Assembly: GCF_017635265.1 (NCBI RefSeq)
Contig: NZ_JAGBLU010000138.1
Span: 1 to 64,000, forward strand
DNA length: 64,000 nt
From: Butyrivibrio sp.
Lineage (GTDB): Bacteria; Bacillota; Clostridia; Lachnospirales; Lachnospiraceae
Reading direction: 5' to 3'
Each line of letters starts with the position of its first letter. Positions within the stretch are counted from its first letter, which is position 1. Shown piece by piece: positions 15,714 through 25,003 of the stretch. Under the pieces are notes generated by a model that did not search any database, had not been told where the DNA came from, and worked only from the letters and a program-made list of their open reading frames with translations. Position numbers and translations under genes: made by a program.

Positions 15714-15741
15714 TTATCGGTTCAATCCTTATGAATATTTA
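15714..15741 (-). promoter_or_regulatory. Sigma-28 (SigD/FliA)-like promoter before flgG
   Basis: Minus strand TAAA (15738-15741), 16 bases, ACCGATAA (15714-15721), close to the motility consensus TAAA-N15-GCCGATAA. It would give a 5' leader of about 70 bases before the flgG ATG at 15641. Confidence 0.6.
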
Positions 15742-15759
15742 TTAAAATAATATAAAATT

Positions 15760-16590
15760 TTATGACAAACGTCCAAGCTGGTTGGCTGCAATATCAAGAG
15801 TACCATCAATTGTAGTTATCATGCGCTGATTAGTATCATAGTTTCTCTGAACCGCTATCATATTAACCATCTCATCGACTACTGATACATTGGACTGTTC
15901 CAAAAATCCGGCGTAGACCGAAGCCGTAGAATCAATCTGTGTGGCGTCATCAGTAGGAATATACATATTTTCACCGTAATGTTCCAATGTTTCGTATGTA
16001 ATCCTACCATCAGGATATGTTACCTTTTCAAAATCAAATCTTCCTATTGTGGCAACAACTTCGCCGTCCTGAATAATTTCTCCAAGTGTATTTATCTCTA
16101 CCGGAAGTGCCGGATCAATTTCTATATGTCCGCCATCCTGTGACAAAACGAAATCTCCGTCCTGTGTCACTAAAACACCTTCGTTTGTAAGTGTAAAATT
16201 GCCATCCCTTGTGTACATTATATCAGTCTGATTGGCTGTGTCTCTCTCAATATTGACAGCTTTATTAGTATACTCTATTCCAAAGAATCCATATCCGCCA
16301 AGGGCCATGTCAAAAGTATTACCTGTTTCCTTCATGGGACCTTCAGACCAATCAACATATCCCTCTCCGATTTTTACACCGGGATTAATAATGCCCAGTC
16401 CACGAGCAGTGAACGGGGCATCAGTATAGTCTTTAATTTTAAGCGCAAGCTGATCAGAAAAGGCCTGAGCAGTTGCACCTTCTTTTTTATATCCATTAGT
16501 ATTGGCATTGGCAAGATTGTTGGTTAGCACATCCATTCTGTGCTGTTCGTTGATCATTCCTGTGTAAGCAGTGTATAGACCTTTTACCAT
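15760..16590 (-). CDS. flgF: Flagellar hook-basal body protein FlgF-like (FlhO position)
   Basis: A 276-residue rod protein. The N-terminus (MVKGLYTAYTGMINEQHRMD, LTNNLANANTNGYKKEG) and C-terminus (GFLEQSNVSVVDEMVNMIAVQRNYDTNQRM) carry the axial-protein signature shared with FlgG; TGNTFDMALGGYGFFGIEY in the middle is the FlgE/F/G core. In Bacillus subtilis the gene after mbl is flhO, and this fits that position. It is part of the flagellar rod outside the membrane, exported by the flagellar type III apparatus without a cleaved signal. It lies 62 bases after mbl. Confidence 0.9.
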   Translation of the reverse strand: MVKGLYTAYTGMINEQHRMDVLTNNLANANTNGYKKEGATAQAFSDQLALKIKDYTDAPFTARGLGIINPGVKIGEGYVDWSEGPMKETGNTFDMALGGYGFFGIEYTNKAVNIERDTANQTDIMYTRDGNFTLTNEGVLVTQDGDFVLSQDGGHIEIDPALPVEINTLGEIIQDGEVVATIGRFDFEKVTYPDGRITYETLEHYGENMYIPTDDATQIDSTASVYAGFLEQSNVSVVDEMVNMIAVQRNYDTNQRMITTIDGTLDIAANQLGRLS

Positions 16591-16622
16591 ACAATATTCC
16601 TCATGCCTTCCTGGCTTTACTA

Positions 16623-16641
16623 CTGTTCAATCCTTGAACAG
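16623..16641. repeat. Short inverted repeat between mbl and flgF
   Basis: CTGTTCAA (16623-16630) and TTGAACAG (16634-16641) form a perfect 8-bp stem with a 3-nt loop. There is no U-tract. On the minus strand it contains the 11-mer AAGGATTGAAC, which also occurs inside the sigma-28-like promoter before flgG. Confidence 0.6.
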
Positions 16642-16652
16642 TGCGATGAGCT

Positions 16653-17645
16653 TTAGTCCTGACGATATCCTGCAAGGAACTCCACATATCTTCCCGTTCC
16701 GATTGCAACGGCTGTCATAGGATCCTCAGCTGTCATAGTGTTGATACCTGTCTTAGAATAGACGAGATCTTCAAGTCCGCGAAGAAGTGCTCCGCCACCT
16801 GTAAGTACAATTCCTCTATCTGCAATATCAGCAGCAAGTTCCGGAGGTGTATTCTCCAAAACGCTGTGTATAGCCTCAATAATTTGAGATGTTGGTTCAC
16901 GAAGAGCTTCTTCTGTTTCTTCTGAAGACACTCTTACCGTCTTGGGAAGACCGGTTACAAGGTTTCTTCCTCTCACATCAAGATAATCATTCTCTGCTCT
17001 TGGGTATGCTGAACCAATCTTAATCTTAATATCTTCAGCAGTTCTGTCACCGATGAGAAGATTATGTTTCTTTCTCATGTAACGAACGATTGCTTCATCA
17101 AAATCGTCTCCGGCAACCTTAACAGATGTGCTTACTACTGTTCCTCCAAGAGAAATAACAGCAATATCAGATGTTCCACCACCTATATCAACAATCATGT
17201 TTCCACAAGGTTTTGTTATGTCGATACCTGCACCTATTGCAGCTGCAATAGGCTCTTCAATAGTCTTAACATCTCTGGCACCGCAAAGTCTTGTAGCATC
17301 TTCAACAGCTTTTTTCTCAACCTCTGTGGCTCCACTAGGAACACAAACGGCGATAAAGGGTTTTCTGTGGATTCTTCTTCCAATAGCCTTTTTGATGAAA
17401 TATCTCATCATCTGCTCTGTAATCTTATAATTGGAAATAACACCCTGGCGAAGAGGACGAACAGCCACAATATTCCCCGGTGTACGGCCAAGCATAAGTC
17501 TGGCGTCCTCACCAATTGCTTTTATCTCTTCAGTATCTCTGTCATAAGCTACAACTGAAGGTTCTTTTAAAACAACGCCCTTTCCTCTTATATATACAAG
17601 TACAGACGCTGTACCTAAATCAATTCCTATATCTGCATACTGCAT
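16653..17645 (-). CDS. mbl: MreB/Mbl family cell-shape actin homologue
   Basis: A 330-residue bacterial actin. Nucleotide-binding motifs are present: ADIGIDLGTASVLVYIRGKG at residues 4-23 (phosphate 1), MIVDIGGGTSDIAVISLGG near 150-168 (phosphate 2), and GIVLTGGGALLRGLEDL near 288-304 (adenosine). It forms membrane-associated filaments that direct wall synthesis along the cell cylinder. It lies directly before flgF-flgG, as mbl does before flhO-flhP in Bacillus, so I prefer Mbl over MreB, and no mreCD is present. AAAGGGG lies before the ATG. Confidence 0.9.
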   Translation of the reverse strand: MQYADIGIDLGTASVLVYIRGKGVVLKEPSVVAYDRDTEEIKAIGEDARLMLGRTPGNIVAVRPLRQGVISNYKITEQMMRYFIKKAIGRRIHRKPFIAVCVPSGATEVEKKAVEDATRLCGARDVKTIEEPIAAAIGAGIDITKPCGNMIVDIGGGTSDIAVISLGGTVVSTSVKVAGDDFDEAIVRYMRKKHNLLIGDRTAEDIKIKIGSAYPRAENDYLDVRGRNLVTGLPKTVRVSSEETEEALREPTSQIIEAIHSVLENTPPELAADIADRGIVLTGGGALLRGLEDLVYSKTGINTMTAEDPMTAVAIGTGRYVEFLAGYRQD

Positions 17646-17712
17646 ATTATCAATGCCCCTTTCAAAAAAACTAGCATTTATCTAAGCGCATAAAAGCGGA
17701 TAGTACTATCAG

Positions 17713-17741
17713 TCTATAATATCATTTCGATTATAAACCAA
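17713..17741 (-). promoter_or_regulatory. Possible promoter of mbl
   Basis: Minus strand TTGGTT (17736-17741), 17 bases, TATAGA (17713-17718), about 70 bases before the mbl start. Moderate match to consensus. Confidence 0.45.
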
Positions 17742-17758
17742 ATAAAAAATATTGAAAA

Positions 17759-17794
17759 GGGGATATCCATCTTTTATGTATATCGGATATCCCC
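17759..17794 (-). terminator. Terminator after uvrA
   Basis: GGGGATATCC (17759-17768) pairs perfectly with GGATATCCCC (17785-17794). The minus strand continues UUUUC. It lies 17 bases past the uvrA stop codon. Confidence 0.75.
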
Positions 17795-17810
17795 CCAAAA
17801 ACTTTAACTA

Positions 17811-20702
17811 TTATTTGAGCATTTTTTTAATATATGCTCCGGTATAAGATTTTTTACACTTAGCTACTTCTTCAGGCGTTCCCTTAGCTACTACGGTTCC
17901 TCCCTTTGAACCGCCCTCCGGTCCCATATCAATTATGTAGTCACCGGTCTTAATGACATCAAGATTATGTTCAATAACAACCACTGTGTTTCCCTGTTCA
18001 ACAAGCTCATGCATGATTTTCACAAGTTTCTGTACATCTGCAAAATGAAGACCTGTAGTAGGTTCATCAAGGATATATACGGTTTTTCCGGTTCCAACCT
18101 TACTGAGTTCCGTAGCCAGCTTTATTCTCTGAGCTTCACCACCTGAAAGTTCGGTACTTGGCTGACCAAGCTTAACATATCCAAGTCCTACATCATAAAG
18201 AGTTTGTATCTTTCTCTTTATGGTCTTAACATTTTCAAAAAATCCGAGGGCTTCTTCTACTGTCATATCAAGAACATCATATATGTTCTTTCCCTTGTAC
18301 TTAACTTCAAGGGTCTCATGATTATAGCGCTTTCCTCCGCATACTTCACATGGAACATAAACGTCCGGCAGGAAATGCATCTCGATCTTGATAATTCCGT
18401 CTCCGCCACAGGCCTCGCATCGACCGCCCTTAACGTTAAATGAGAATCTTCCCTTCTGATATCCCCTCGCCTTGGCATCAGGTGTTCCGGCAAAAAGATC
18501 TCTTATCATATCAAAAACGCCTGTGTATGTAGCCGGATTAGATCTGGGAGTTCTTCCGATAGGCGACTGATCAATCGCTATAACCTTATCAACCTGTTCA
18601 AGTCCTTCAATCCCCTTATGTTTTCCGGGAATGACTCTTGCTCTGTTTAAATCTCTTGCAAGATGCTTGTACAATATTTCATTAACAAAAGAGCTCTTTC
18701 CTGACCCTGAAACTCCGGTTACTATGGTGAGTACACCAAGAGGAACATCTATATCTATATTTTTTAAGTTGTTCTCCTGTGCTCCTACAACTTTGAGCCA
18801 TCCTTTTGGCTCTCTTCTGGTCTTCGGAACTTCTATTTTTAGCTTTCCCGAAAGATACTGACCTGTAATGGACTCCTTTACCTGCATGATTTCTTCAGCT
18901 GTTCCGCAGGCAACTATCTTTCCACCTTTAGATCCTGCCCCGGGACCTACATCAACAATATAGTCTGCTGCTCTCATTGTATCTTCGTCATGTTCAACAA
19001 CTATAAGTGTATTGCCAAGGTCACGAAGATTTTTCAGAGTATTAAGAAGTTTATCATTGTCTCTTTGGTGAAGTCCGATACTGGGCTCATCCAGGATGTA
19101 GCAGACTCCGCAAAGCCCCGAACCTATCTGTGTTGCAAGTCTTATTCTCTGAGCTTCTCCTCCTGAAAGAGTTCCGGTAGCTCTGGACAAAGACAAATAA
19201 TCAAGTCCCACATCTACAAGAAATCCCACTCTTGCTCTTATTTCTTTTAAAAGCTGAGCACCAACCATTTCCTGATAGCTTGAAAGCTGTAGCTGTTCAA
19301 GATACTTTTGCAGTTCATCAATTGACATTGAAGTTATCTCGTAGATATTCCTGTCATCAATTGTTACTGCAAGGGATTCTTTTTTCAGTCTCTGGCCCTT
19401 GCACAGCTGACACGGAGTGATTCTCATGAACTCCTCATACTCAGCCTTGGCAGTTTCAGAAAAAGTTTCCCGGTATCTCTGTTCAACATTTTTAATAAGT
19501 CCGTCAAACAGAATTGGATAATCTCCCTCTCCCCTTGAACCCTTATAGTGAACATTAACAGTCTTGTCAGCACCATAGACAAGCATATGCCTTACCTTTT
19601 CGGGAAGATCCTGAAAAGGAGTATCCATACTGAATTTATACGCTTTAGCCAAAGCCTTTAGTGTCGCATTGGTAAAGCTTCCTTCTTTGTGTGCAGACTG
19701 CCATCCCATAACAACAATACAGCCCTGATTTAATGAAAGAGATTTATCCGGGATCATAAGATCCTCGTCAAATTCCATTTTATATCCAAGTCCGGCACAG
19801 TCCGGACAAGCGCCAAAGGGATTGTTGAATGAAAAGCTTCTGGGCTCAATCTCAGAAATACTGATACCGCAATCAGGGCAGGCAAAGTTCTGGCTGAAAC
19901 TAAGCTCCTTATCCCCGATTACATCAACTAAAAGAAGCCCATCAGCAAGTCCCAACGCATTCTCAACCGAGTCGGTAAGTCGCCTTCTTAAATTTTCGTT
20001 GTCATCTCTGACCACAATTCTATCTACAATTATTTCAATGTTATGCTTGATGTTCTTATCAAGCTTAATCTCTTCTTCTGCAATCTCATATTGACTTCCA
20101 TCAATTCTCGCACGCACATAGCCTGATTTTACTGCTCTTTCAAGAGTCTTGGCATGTTCACCCTTTTTCCCTCTTACTACAGGAGCAAGAATCTGAAGCT
20201 TGGTTCCATCTCCAAGAGACATTATCTGATTGCAAATCTCATCTACTGTCTGCCTTCTTATCTCTCGACCACAGTTAGGGCAATGAGGAATACCGATTCT
20301 GGCATATAGCATTCTGAAATGATCATAAATCTCTGTAACAGTACCAACGGTAGATCTGGGATTTTTGTTTGTAGATTTCTGATCTATTGAAATAGTTGGC
20401 GATAATCCCTCTATTCTCTCGACATTGGGCTTATCCATCTGCCCCAGAAACATTCTGGCATAGGATGAAAGGGACTCCATATATCTTCTCTGTCCCTCTG
20501 CAAAAATAGTATCAAACGCAAGAGACGACTTGCCGGAGCCTGACAACCCCGTAAATACTGTAAGTGTATCTCTTGGTATTTTCACATTTACATGCTTTAA
20601 ATTGTGCTCTGCTGCCCCACGAACCCTGATATAGTCATGAATATCAGCCGGAAGTATTCTTTTTGTCGTGGTATTCTTTTTTGTCATTCTGTTTTCAGAC
20701 AT
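17811..20702 (-). CDS. uvrA: Excinuclease ABC subunit A
   Basis: A 963-residue UvrA, the damage-sensing ATPase of nucleotide excision repair. It has two ABC ATPase halves: Walker [10 protein letters not shown] near residue 52 and GVSGSGKSS near 665, signatures [12 protein letters not shown] and [12 protein letters not shown], and [10 protein letters not shown] and [10 protein letters not shown] Walker B segments. Zinc-binding CPNCG, CPDCG/CPDCAG and CEACGGDG clusters are present. Length matches the family (about 940). It lies 35 bases after uvrB, and the pair hands damaged DNA over to UvrC, which is not in the window. GGAG precedes the ATG. Confidence 0.98.
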   Translation of the reverse strand: MSENRMTKKNTTTKRILPADIHDYIRVRGAAEHNLKHVNVKIPRDTLTVFTGLSGSGKSSLAFDTIFAEGQRRYMESLSSYARMFLGQMDKPNVERIEGLSPTISIDQKSTNKNPRSTVGTVTEIYDHFRMLYARIGIPHCPNCGREIRRQTVDEICNQIMSLGDGTKLQILAPVVRGKKGEHAKTLERAVKSGYVRARIDGSQYEIAEEEIKLDKNIKHNIEIIVDRIVVRDDNENLRRRLTDSVENALGLADGLLLVDVIGDKELSFSQNFACPDCGISISEIEPRSFSFNNPFGACPDCAGLGYKMEFDEDLMIPDKSLSLNQGCIVVMGWQSAHKEGSFTNATLKALAKAYKFSMDTPFQDLPEKVRHMLVYGADKTVNVHYKGSRGEGDYPILFDGLIKNVEQRYRETFSETAKAEYEEFMRITPCQLCKGQRLKKESLAVTIDDRNIYEITSMSIDELQKYLEQLQLSSYQEMVGAQLLKEIRARVGFLVDVGLDYLSLSRATGTLSGGEAQRIRLATQIGSGLCGVCYILDEPSIGLHQRDNDKLLNTLKNLRDLGNTLIVVEHDEDTMRAADYIVDVGPGAGSKGGKIVACGTAEEIMQVKESITGQYLSGKLKIEVPKTRREPKGWLKVVGAQENNLKNIDIDVPLGVLTIVTGVSGSGKSSFVNEILYKHLARDLNRARVIPGKHKGIEGLEQVDKVIAIDQSPIGRTPRSNPATYTGVFDMIRDLFAGTPDAKARGYQKGRFSFNVKGGRCEACGGDGIIKIEMHFLPDVYVPCEVCGGKRYNHETLEVKYKGKNIYDVLDMTVEEALGFFENVKTIKRKIQTLYDVGLGYVKLGQPSTELSGGEAQRIKLATELSKVGTGKTVYILDEPTTGLHFADVQKLVKIMHELVEQGNTVVVIEHNLDVIKTGDYIIDMGPEGGSKGGTVVAKGTPEEVAKCKKSYTGAYIKKMLK

Positions 20703-20737
20703 ATATTATCTCCGTATAAATAAAAAACTACTCACAG

Positions 20738-22732
20738 TTACTTACCTTCAGTAAGATCGTTGAGAACTTTTTTTAGTTCAACCATCTTATCACGCAGCAT
20801 TGCAGCATTCTCGAAATCCAACTCTGCTGCCGCTTTTTTCATCTTCTTTTGAACCTGTGCAATGAGTTTTTCCAGTTCTTCCTGATTCATTGACTCCGGT
20901 TCCTTTTCAAACTTAACTTCCTCTTTGGCTATGGCCTTAGTTACGGCTATAAGATCCCTTACAGCCTTCTTGATAGTCTGAGGAGTTATTCCATGCTCCT
21001 TATTGTATTTTTCCTGAATGGCGCGCCTTCTCTTTGTCTCCTCTATAGCTTTCTTCATAGAGTCTGTCATATTATCAGCATACATAATAACATGACCTTC
21101 GGAGTTTCTGGCTGCTCTTCCAATGGTCTGAATAAGGGATGTTTCCGAACGAAGAAATCCTTCTTTATCAGCATCAATAATAGCAACAAGAGAAATCTCA
21201 GGAATATCCAGTCCTTCTCTTAAAAGATTGATACCAACAAGAACATCAAACACATCAAGTCGCATATCCCTTATGATCTCTGCTCTCTCAAGAGTGTCTA
21301 TATCGGAATGAAGATATTTAACTCTTATTCCGGCTTCAGCAAGGTACTCTGTCAAATCCTCTGCCATTCTCTTTGTAAGAGTTGTAACCAGTACCTTATT
21401 CTTTTTATCTATCTCTTTTCTGATTTCAGAAATAAGGTCATCGATCTGTCCCTCAACCGGTCTTACTGAAATCTCCGGATCAAGAAGACCTGTCGGTCTT
21501 ATTACCTGTTCTGTTCTTAAAAGTTCATGCTCTTCCTCATATTTACCGGGCGTTGCGGAACAAAACAGCATTTGATCTATATGTGACTCAAATTCCTCAA
21601 AATTAAGCGGTCTGTTATCAAGGGCTGACGGCAATCTGAAGCCATAATCTACAAGCGTCAGCTTCCTGCTCCTGTCTCCATGATACATAGCCCCTACCTG
21701 AGGTATAGTCATATGGGACTCATCCACAATTATCAAAAAGTCTCTGTCAAAGAAATCAAGCAGTGTAAGCGGAGGTTCACCCGGAGCCATGAAGTTAAGA
21801 TGCCTTGAATAGTTCTCAATACCGGAACAAAATCCGGTCTCTCTCATCATCTCAACATCAAAGTTAGTTCTCTCTGAGATTCGTTGTGCCTCAATAAGTC
21901 TGTCTTCACCTTTAAAAAACTTAACCTGTTCCTCAAGCTCTTTTTCAATATTGTCACAAGCCTTGTTTATCTTTTCCTGCGGAACAACATAATGAGAAGC
22001 AGGATAAATCATCACGTGAGTCAGTTCACTTCTGACCTTGGCTGTAACCGGTTCAACCTCTGTGATCCTGTCTATTTCATCTCCAAAAAACTCAACTCTT
22101 ATAAGGTAATCATCAGCGTTAGCCGGGAATATCTCAACTGTATCACCACGAACTCTGAAGTTGCATCTTCCCAGCTCCATGTCATTTCTCGTATACTGAA
22201 TAGCCACAAGATCCTTTATTATATCGTCTCTGTCCTTTTGCATTCCGGGACGGAGTGATATTGACATTCCCTTAAACTCTTCCGGACTTCCCAATCCATA
22301 TATACATGACACACTGGCTACAACTATTACATCCTTACGTTCTGCAAGAGAAGCTGTGGCAGAAAGTCTAAGCTTATCGATCTCATCATTTATGGCAGAG
22401 TCCTTGGCTATATAAGTATCCGTCTGAGGAACATATGCCTCTGGCTGATAATAATCATAGTAGGACACAAAATATTCTACGGCGTTCTCCGGAAAAAATT
22501 CCTTCATCTCACCATACAGCTGCCCGGCCAAAGTCTTGTTATGTGAAATAATAAGCGTTGGCTTATTCAGAGCCGCAATAACATTGGCCATAGTAAAAGT
22601 CTTACCGGAGCCTGTTACACCAAGAAGTGTTTCAAACTGATTACCCTGCTTAAATCCGTCAACCAAAGCCTTAATAGCCTGTGGCTGGTCTCCTGTGGGC
22701 TCATATGGAGCCACTAACTTAAAATCGCCCAT
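20738..22732 (-). CDS. uvrB: Excinuclease ABC subunit B
   Basis: A 664-residue UvrB helicase-like protein that receives DNA from UvrA and holds the pre-incision complex for UvrC. Walker A GVTGSGKT is near residue 38, the beta-hairpin region with [11 protein letters not shown] follows, DESHM is near 335, and the helicase motif [10 protein letters not shown] near 535. The C-terminal UVR motif that binds UvrC is present ([15 protein letters not shown] near 640). The ATG at 22732 has GGAG about six bases before it; a TTG at 22744 that overlaps this site is less likely. Transcription probably starts from the promoter at 22784-22812. Confidence 0.98.
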   Translation of the reverse strand: MGDFKLVAPYEPTGDQPQAIKALVDGFKQGNQFETLLGVTGSGKTFTMANVIAALNKPTLIISHNKTLAGQLYGEMKEFFPENAVEYFVSYYDYYQPEAYVPQTDTYIAKDSAINDEIDKLRLSATASLAERKDVIVVASVSCIYGLGSPEEFKGMSISLRPGMQKDRDDIIKDLVAIQYTRNDMELGRCNFRVRGDTVEIFPANADDYLIRVEFFGDEIDRITEVEPVTAKVRSELTHVMIYPASHYVVPQEKINKACDNIEKELEEQVKFFKGEDRLIEAQRISERTNFDVEMMRETGFCSGIENYSRHLNFMAPGEPPLTLLDFFDRDFLIIVDESHMTIPQVGAMYHGDRSRKLTLVDYGFRLPSALDNRPLNFEEFESHIDQMLFCSATPGKYEEEHELLRTEQVIRPTGLLDPEISVRPVEGQIDDLISEIRKEIDKKNKVLVTTLTKRMAEDLTEYLAEAGIRVKYLHSDIDTLERAEIIRDMRLDVFDVLVGINLLREGLDIPEISLVAIIDADKEGFLRSETSLIQTIGRAARNSEGHVIMYADNMTDSMKKAIEETKRRRAIQEKYNKEHGITPQTIKKAVRDLIAVTKAIAKEEVKFEKEPESMNQEELEKLIAQVQKKMKKAAAELDFENAAMLRDKMVELKKVLNDLTEGK

Positions 22733-22783
22733 ATTATTCTCCAAAAGTTATACAGCGACATCTTTGTTACATTATGTATTGGA

Positions 22784-22812
22784 AGTATAGCACAAGCATT
22801 ACACTTATGCAA
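22784..22812 (-). promoter_or_regulatory. Promoter of uvrBA
   Basis: Minus strand TTGCAT (22807-22812), 17 bases, TATACT (22784-22789), with a TG two bases before the -10 (extended -10). No obvious LexA-type box was seen overlapping it. Confidence 0.65.
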
Positions 22813-22836
22813 ACATCTGTTCTTTATCAGTTTTTA

Positions 22837-23082
22837 TCACAGATTGAAGGAATCATAAGTATAGACCATATCCTGTTCTATGACAAGATCATCCATCTTT
22901 CCACGGGAAAAATCGCCGCTCACCTCTAAGAGATTTGTCGTACACATGGCAGCTGTTGCTTCGCCTTCTATTTCTTTTTTATGTTCTGTCTCTCCATATC
23001 CGGTAAGTACGCCTCCTACGCCCATAATAACCACGAAAGCTCCCAAAACCACAAAAAATGTATATAAAAAAATCGTCATCAT
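22837..23082 (-). CDS. Small membrane protein linked to a Ser/Thr kinase
   Basis: Not recognised. An 81-residue protein with one hydrophobic helix near the N-terminus (TIFLYTFFVVLGAFVVIMGVGG, about residues 3-24) and a charged remainder ending VIEQDMVYTYDSFNL. The start ATG at 23082 overlaps the kinase stop codon, with AGGAG five bases before it, so it is translationally coupled to the kinase. The tail probably faces the cytoplasm or outside depending on topology; charge near the helix is not decisive. It could be an accessory or substrate of the kinase/phosphatase pair, by position only. Confidence 0.6.
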   Translation of the reverse strand: MMTIFLYTFFVVLGAFVVIMGVGGVLTGYGETEHKKEIEGEATAAMCTTNLLEVSGDFSRGKMDDLVIEQDMVYTYDSFNL

Positions 23083-24077
23083 CAATTCTCCTGTATTATA
23101 AATGTTCCTGCGAAATCTGTTATCCTCTGTCTTGCAATCAGCAATCTGTATTGAATGACAGGATATCTGTCTTCAAAATCGTTTTTTATCAATTTAACTG
23201 CGCTGTCTCCATATTTTATTCCCATAGTAATTATGGCCGATATAAAAAGAGCTGCGGCCGCAAGTTTAGCAGCCCTCCCCAGACGACATAAAAAAATTCT
23301 TAAAGGAACCTTCTTTATTTCTTTTTCAACGTCCTCAAATGTCTTAAAGCGCTTGTCTCTGTCTGCTTTTATACATTTTTCTATAACTGAAAGAAGCTGG
23401 GGCGAAACATCCTTTAGCCCGCCACACCTTACCATACTGAGCCCCTCTGAATCTTTGGTGTTCACTCCGGTCAAAAGAGCTGTCAAGGTCATTCCAAAGC
23501 TGTAAATATCAGTCTGCTCATTGGACTGCCCAAGACATCCATACTGTTCCGGAGCCGCAAATCCGACTGTACCAAGGCTTACAGTATCATCCGCCTGCTT
23601 ATCTTTCCGATAAAACCTTGCCGCCCCAAAATCAATAAGACTTGCTCGTCCCTCCTCATTTATCACAATGTTAGCAGGTTTAAGATCCCTATATACAATA
23701 GGCTTTTCACCTTCATGCAAAATTCTAAGTATTGTCAAAAGATCTCTTGCTATTTTCAAAACTTCCTTTTCCCTCAGTTTTCCTCTTTTTCTTAACAAAT
23801 CCAATAAGTTTTCCCCGGGGATAAAGCTGACAACTATAAATGTCCTCCCAAAACATACCAGTTTCGGAATTCTCTTTTTACGAATCAGGTTCATGTATTT
23901 TTTTGTCCCAAAACATTTTAGAACTGATGCCTCGTGTACGAATGCATCTACATTTTCACCGGAATATATTTTCGATCTTTTATAAGTTACAAGTCTGCCG
24001 GTACTATTGTCACGGGCCAGAAAAGCCCGGCTGTTTCCACCTTCTCCAAGTTTTTTTATTATCTCCAATCTATCCAT
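23082..24077 (-). CDS. Serine/threonine protein kinase with C-terminal membrane helix
   Basis: A 331-residue eukaryotic-like kinase. Glycine loop GEGGNS (11-16), lysine 33, Glu 49, catalytic loop YRDLKPAN (129-136, YRD instead of HRD), DFG (149-151) and APE (175-177) are all present, so it should be active. One membrane helix lies near 270-288, followed by only about 40 residues, not the PASTA repeats of PrkC/IreK. The start lies one base after the stop of a PP2C phosphatase gene and the stop overlaps the next gene, so the three form one tight operon. Its substrates are unknown. It is not at the usual prpC-prkC locus. Confidence 0.9.
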   Translation of the reverse strand: MDRLEIIKKLGEGGNSRAFLARDNSTGRLVTYKRSKIYSGENVDAFVHEASVLKCFGTKKYMNLIRKKRIPKLVCFGRTFIVVSFIPGENLLDLLRKRGKLREKEVLKIARDLLTILRILHEGEKPIVYRDLKPANIVINEEGRASLIDFGAARFYRKDKQADDTVSLGTVGFAAPEQYGCLGQSNEQTDIYSFGMTLTALLTGVNTKDSEGLSMVRCGGLKDVSPQLLSVIEKCIKADRDKRFKTFEDVEKEIKKVPLRIFLCRLGRAAKLAAAALFISAIITMGIKYGDSAVKLIKNDFEDRYPVIQYRLLIARQRITDFAGTFIIQEN

Positions 24078-24078
24078 T

Positions 24079-24861
24079 TCAAAATTCCAAGCACATTGCA
24101 GCCACTGTGATATTATCCTGTTCCTTTCGATCTATAGCCATCCCTGTCAACTTTCTGCATTCTTCCAGCATATCTTCTGATGTTACACACATCTGCGGAC
24201 AAAGAGATCTGAAAATTTCTTTTTCTGAAATTGTTTTCCAAAACCCATCACTGCAAGCCACTACTGTTGAACTTGTCCTGATTTCCCCAAACATAATCTG
24301 AGGAGATATAGGTCCTCCATGTCCTATGCACTGAAGAAGTACATTTTGTTGCAGATCATCATCGGCGTCCTTTTCGGTAATAATTCCCCTATCAATTTTT
24401 TCCTGCACAAGGCTATGGTCATGGGTGATTTTCCTCACATCTTTCCTGCTTACCAGATATATTCTGGAATCACCAACATTCATAAGAATAAACTTCCTTC
24501 CAATTTGCAAAAGAGCTGTAAGTGTTGTCCCCAGACTGATTCCTCTGTGTTTCCCATAGCGTTTGATATCTTTATCCATATCCGCCAGAAGTCTCCTCCA
24601 TGAGTTTTCAATAACTTCCCAAAGTTTATCCTCACCAATCCCGAGCATTAAAGGCAGCTCTTCATGAAACCAGTTTTCAAGAGACCTTATCACTTTACAA
24701 CTGGCAACTTCCCCTTTTGACAAGCCGCCCATACCATCACAAACCGCAACAAATGAAATTCTGCCAACCTGACCCGCGCCGGCCACTTTGATAAGAGAAG
24801 CATCCTGGTTAACGGAGCGCTTCCTACCAGCATCAGTGTAAATACACGCTTTAACTTTCAT
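24079..24861 (-). CDS. PP2C-family protein phosphatase
   Basis: A 260-residue metal-dependent Ser/Thr phosphatase. Metal-binding motifs are in place: SVNQD at about 16-20, VCDGMGG near 40-46, SLGTTLTALLQ, NVGDSRIYLV, ITHDHSL and the late DNITVAAMCLEF at the C-terminus. It should reverse phosphorylation by the kinase encoded one base downstream. The start at 24861 has AAAGGA five bases before it; the in-frame ATG at 24882 is less likely. The length matches PrpC-type enzymes (about 250). The palindrome GCTCGTTCGAGC lies upstream of the gene but I could not identify a clear promoter. Confidence 0.92.
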   Translation of the reverse strand: MKVKACIYTDAGRKRSVNQDASLIKVAGAGQVGRISFVAVCDGMGGLSKGEVASCKVIRSLENWFHEELPLMLGIGEDKLWEVIENSWRRLLADMDKDIKRYGKHRGISLGTTLTALLQIGRKFILMNVGDSRIYLVSRKDVRKITHDHSLVQEKIDRGIITEKDADDDLQQNVLLQCIGHGGPISPQIMFGEIRTSSTVVACSDGFWKTISEKEIFRSLCPQMCVTSEDMLEECRKLTGMAIDRKEQDNITVAAMCLEF

Positions 24862-24940
24862 GATATTCCTTTCATAACACACGTAAATCCAAAACTATTT
24901 CTAACAATTGGAAAAAGCGCTCGAACGAGCAATTAAACCA

Positions 24941-24976
24941 AAAAAAGAAAACTGTGCTAAGACCTAGCACAGTTTT
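24941..24976 (-). terminator. Terminator after the S41 peptidase gene
   Basis: AAAACTGTGCTA (24948-24959) pairs perfectly with TAGCACAGTTTT (24965-24976) across 5 nt; the minus strand continues UUUUCUUUUUUU. Confidence 0.9.
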
Positions 24977-25003
24977 GAATGATACTATTATTATTTTTTC
25001 TTG

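Noticed and set aside
17064-17558. Long plus-strand ORF antisense to mbl
   Set aside because: Cys/Asn/Ser-rich translation typical of an opposite-strand shadow; mbl is certain.
24891-24935. GCTCGTTCGAGC palindrome before the PP2C gene as an operator
   Set aside because: Single 12-base palindrome with no clear promoter around it; not enough to call.
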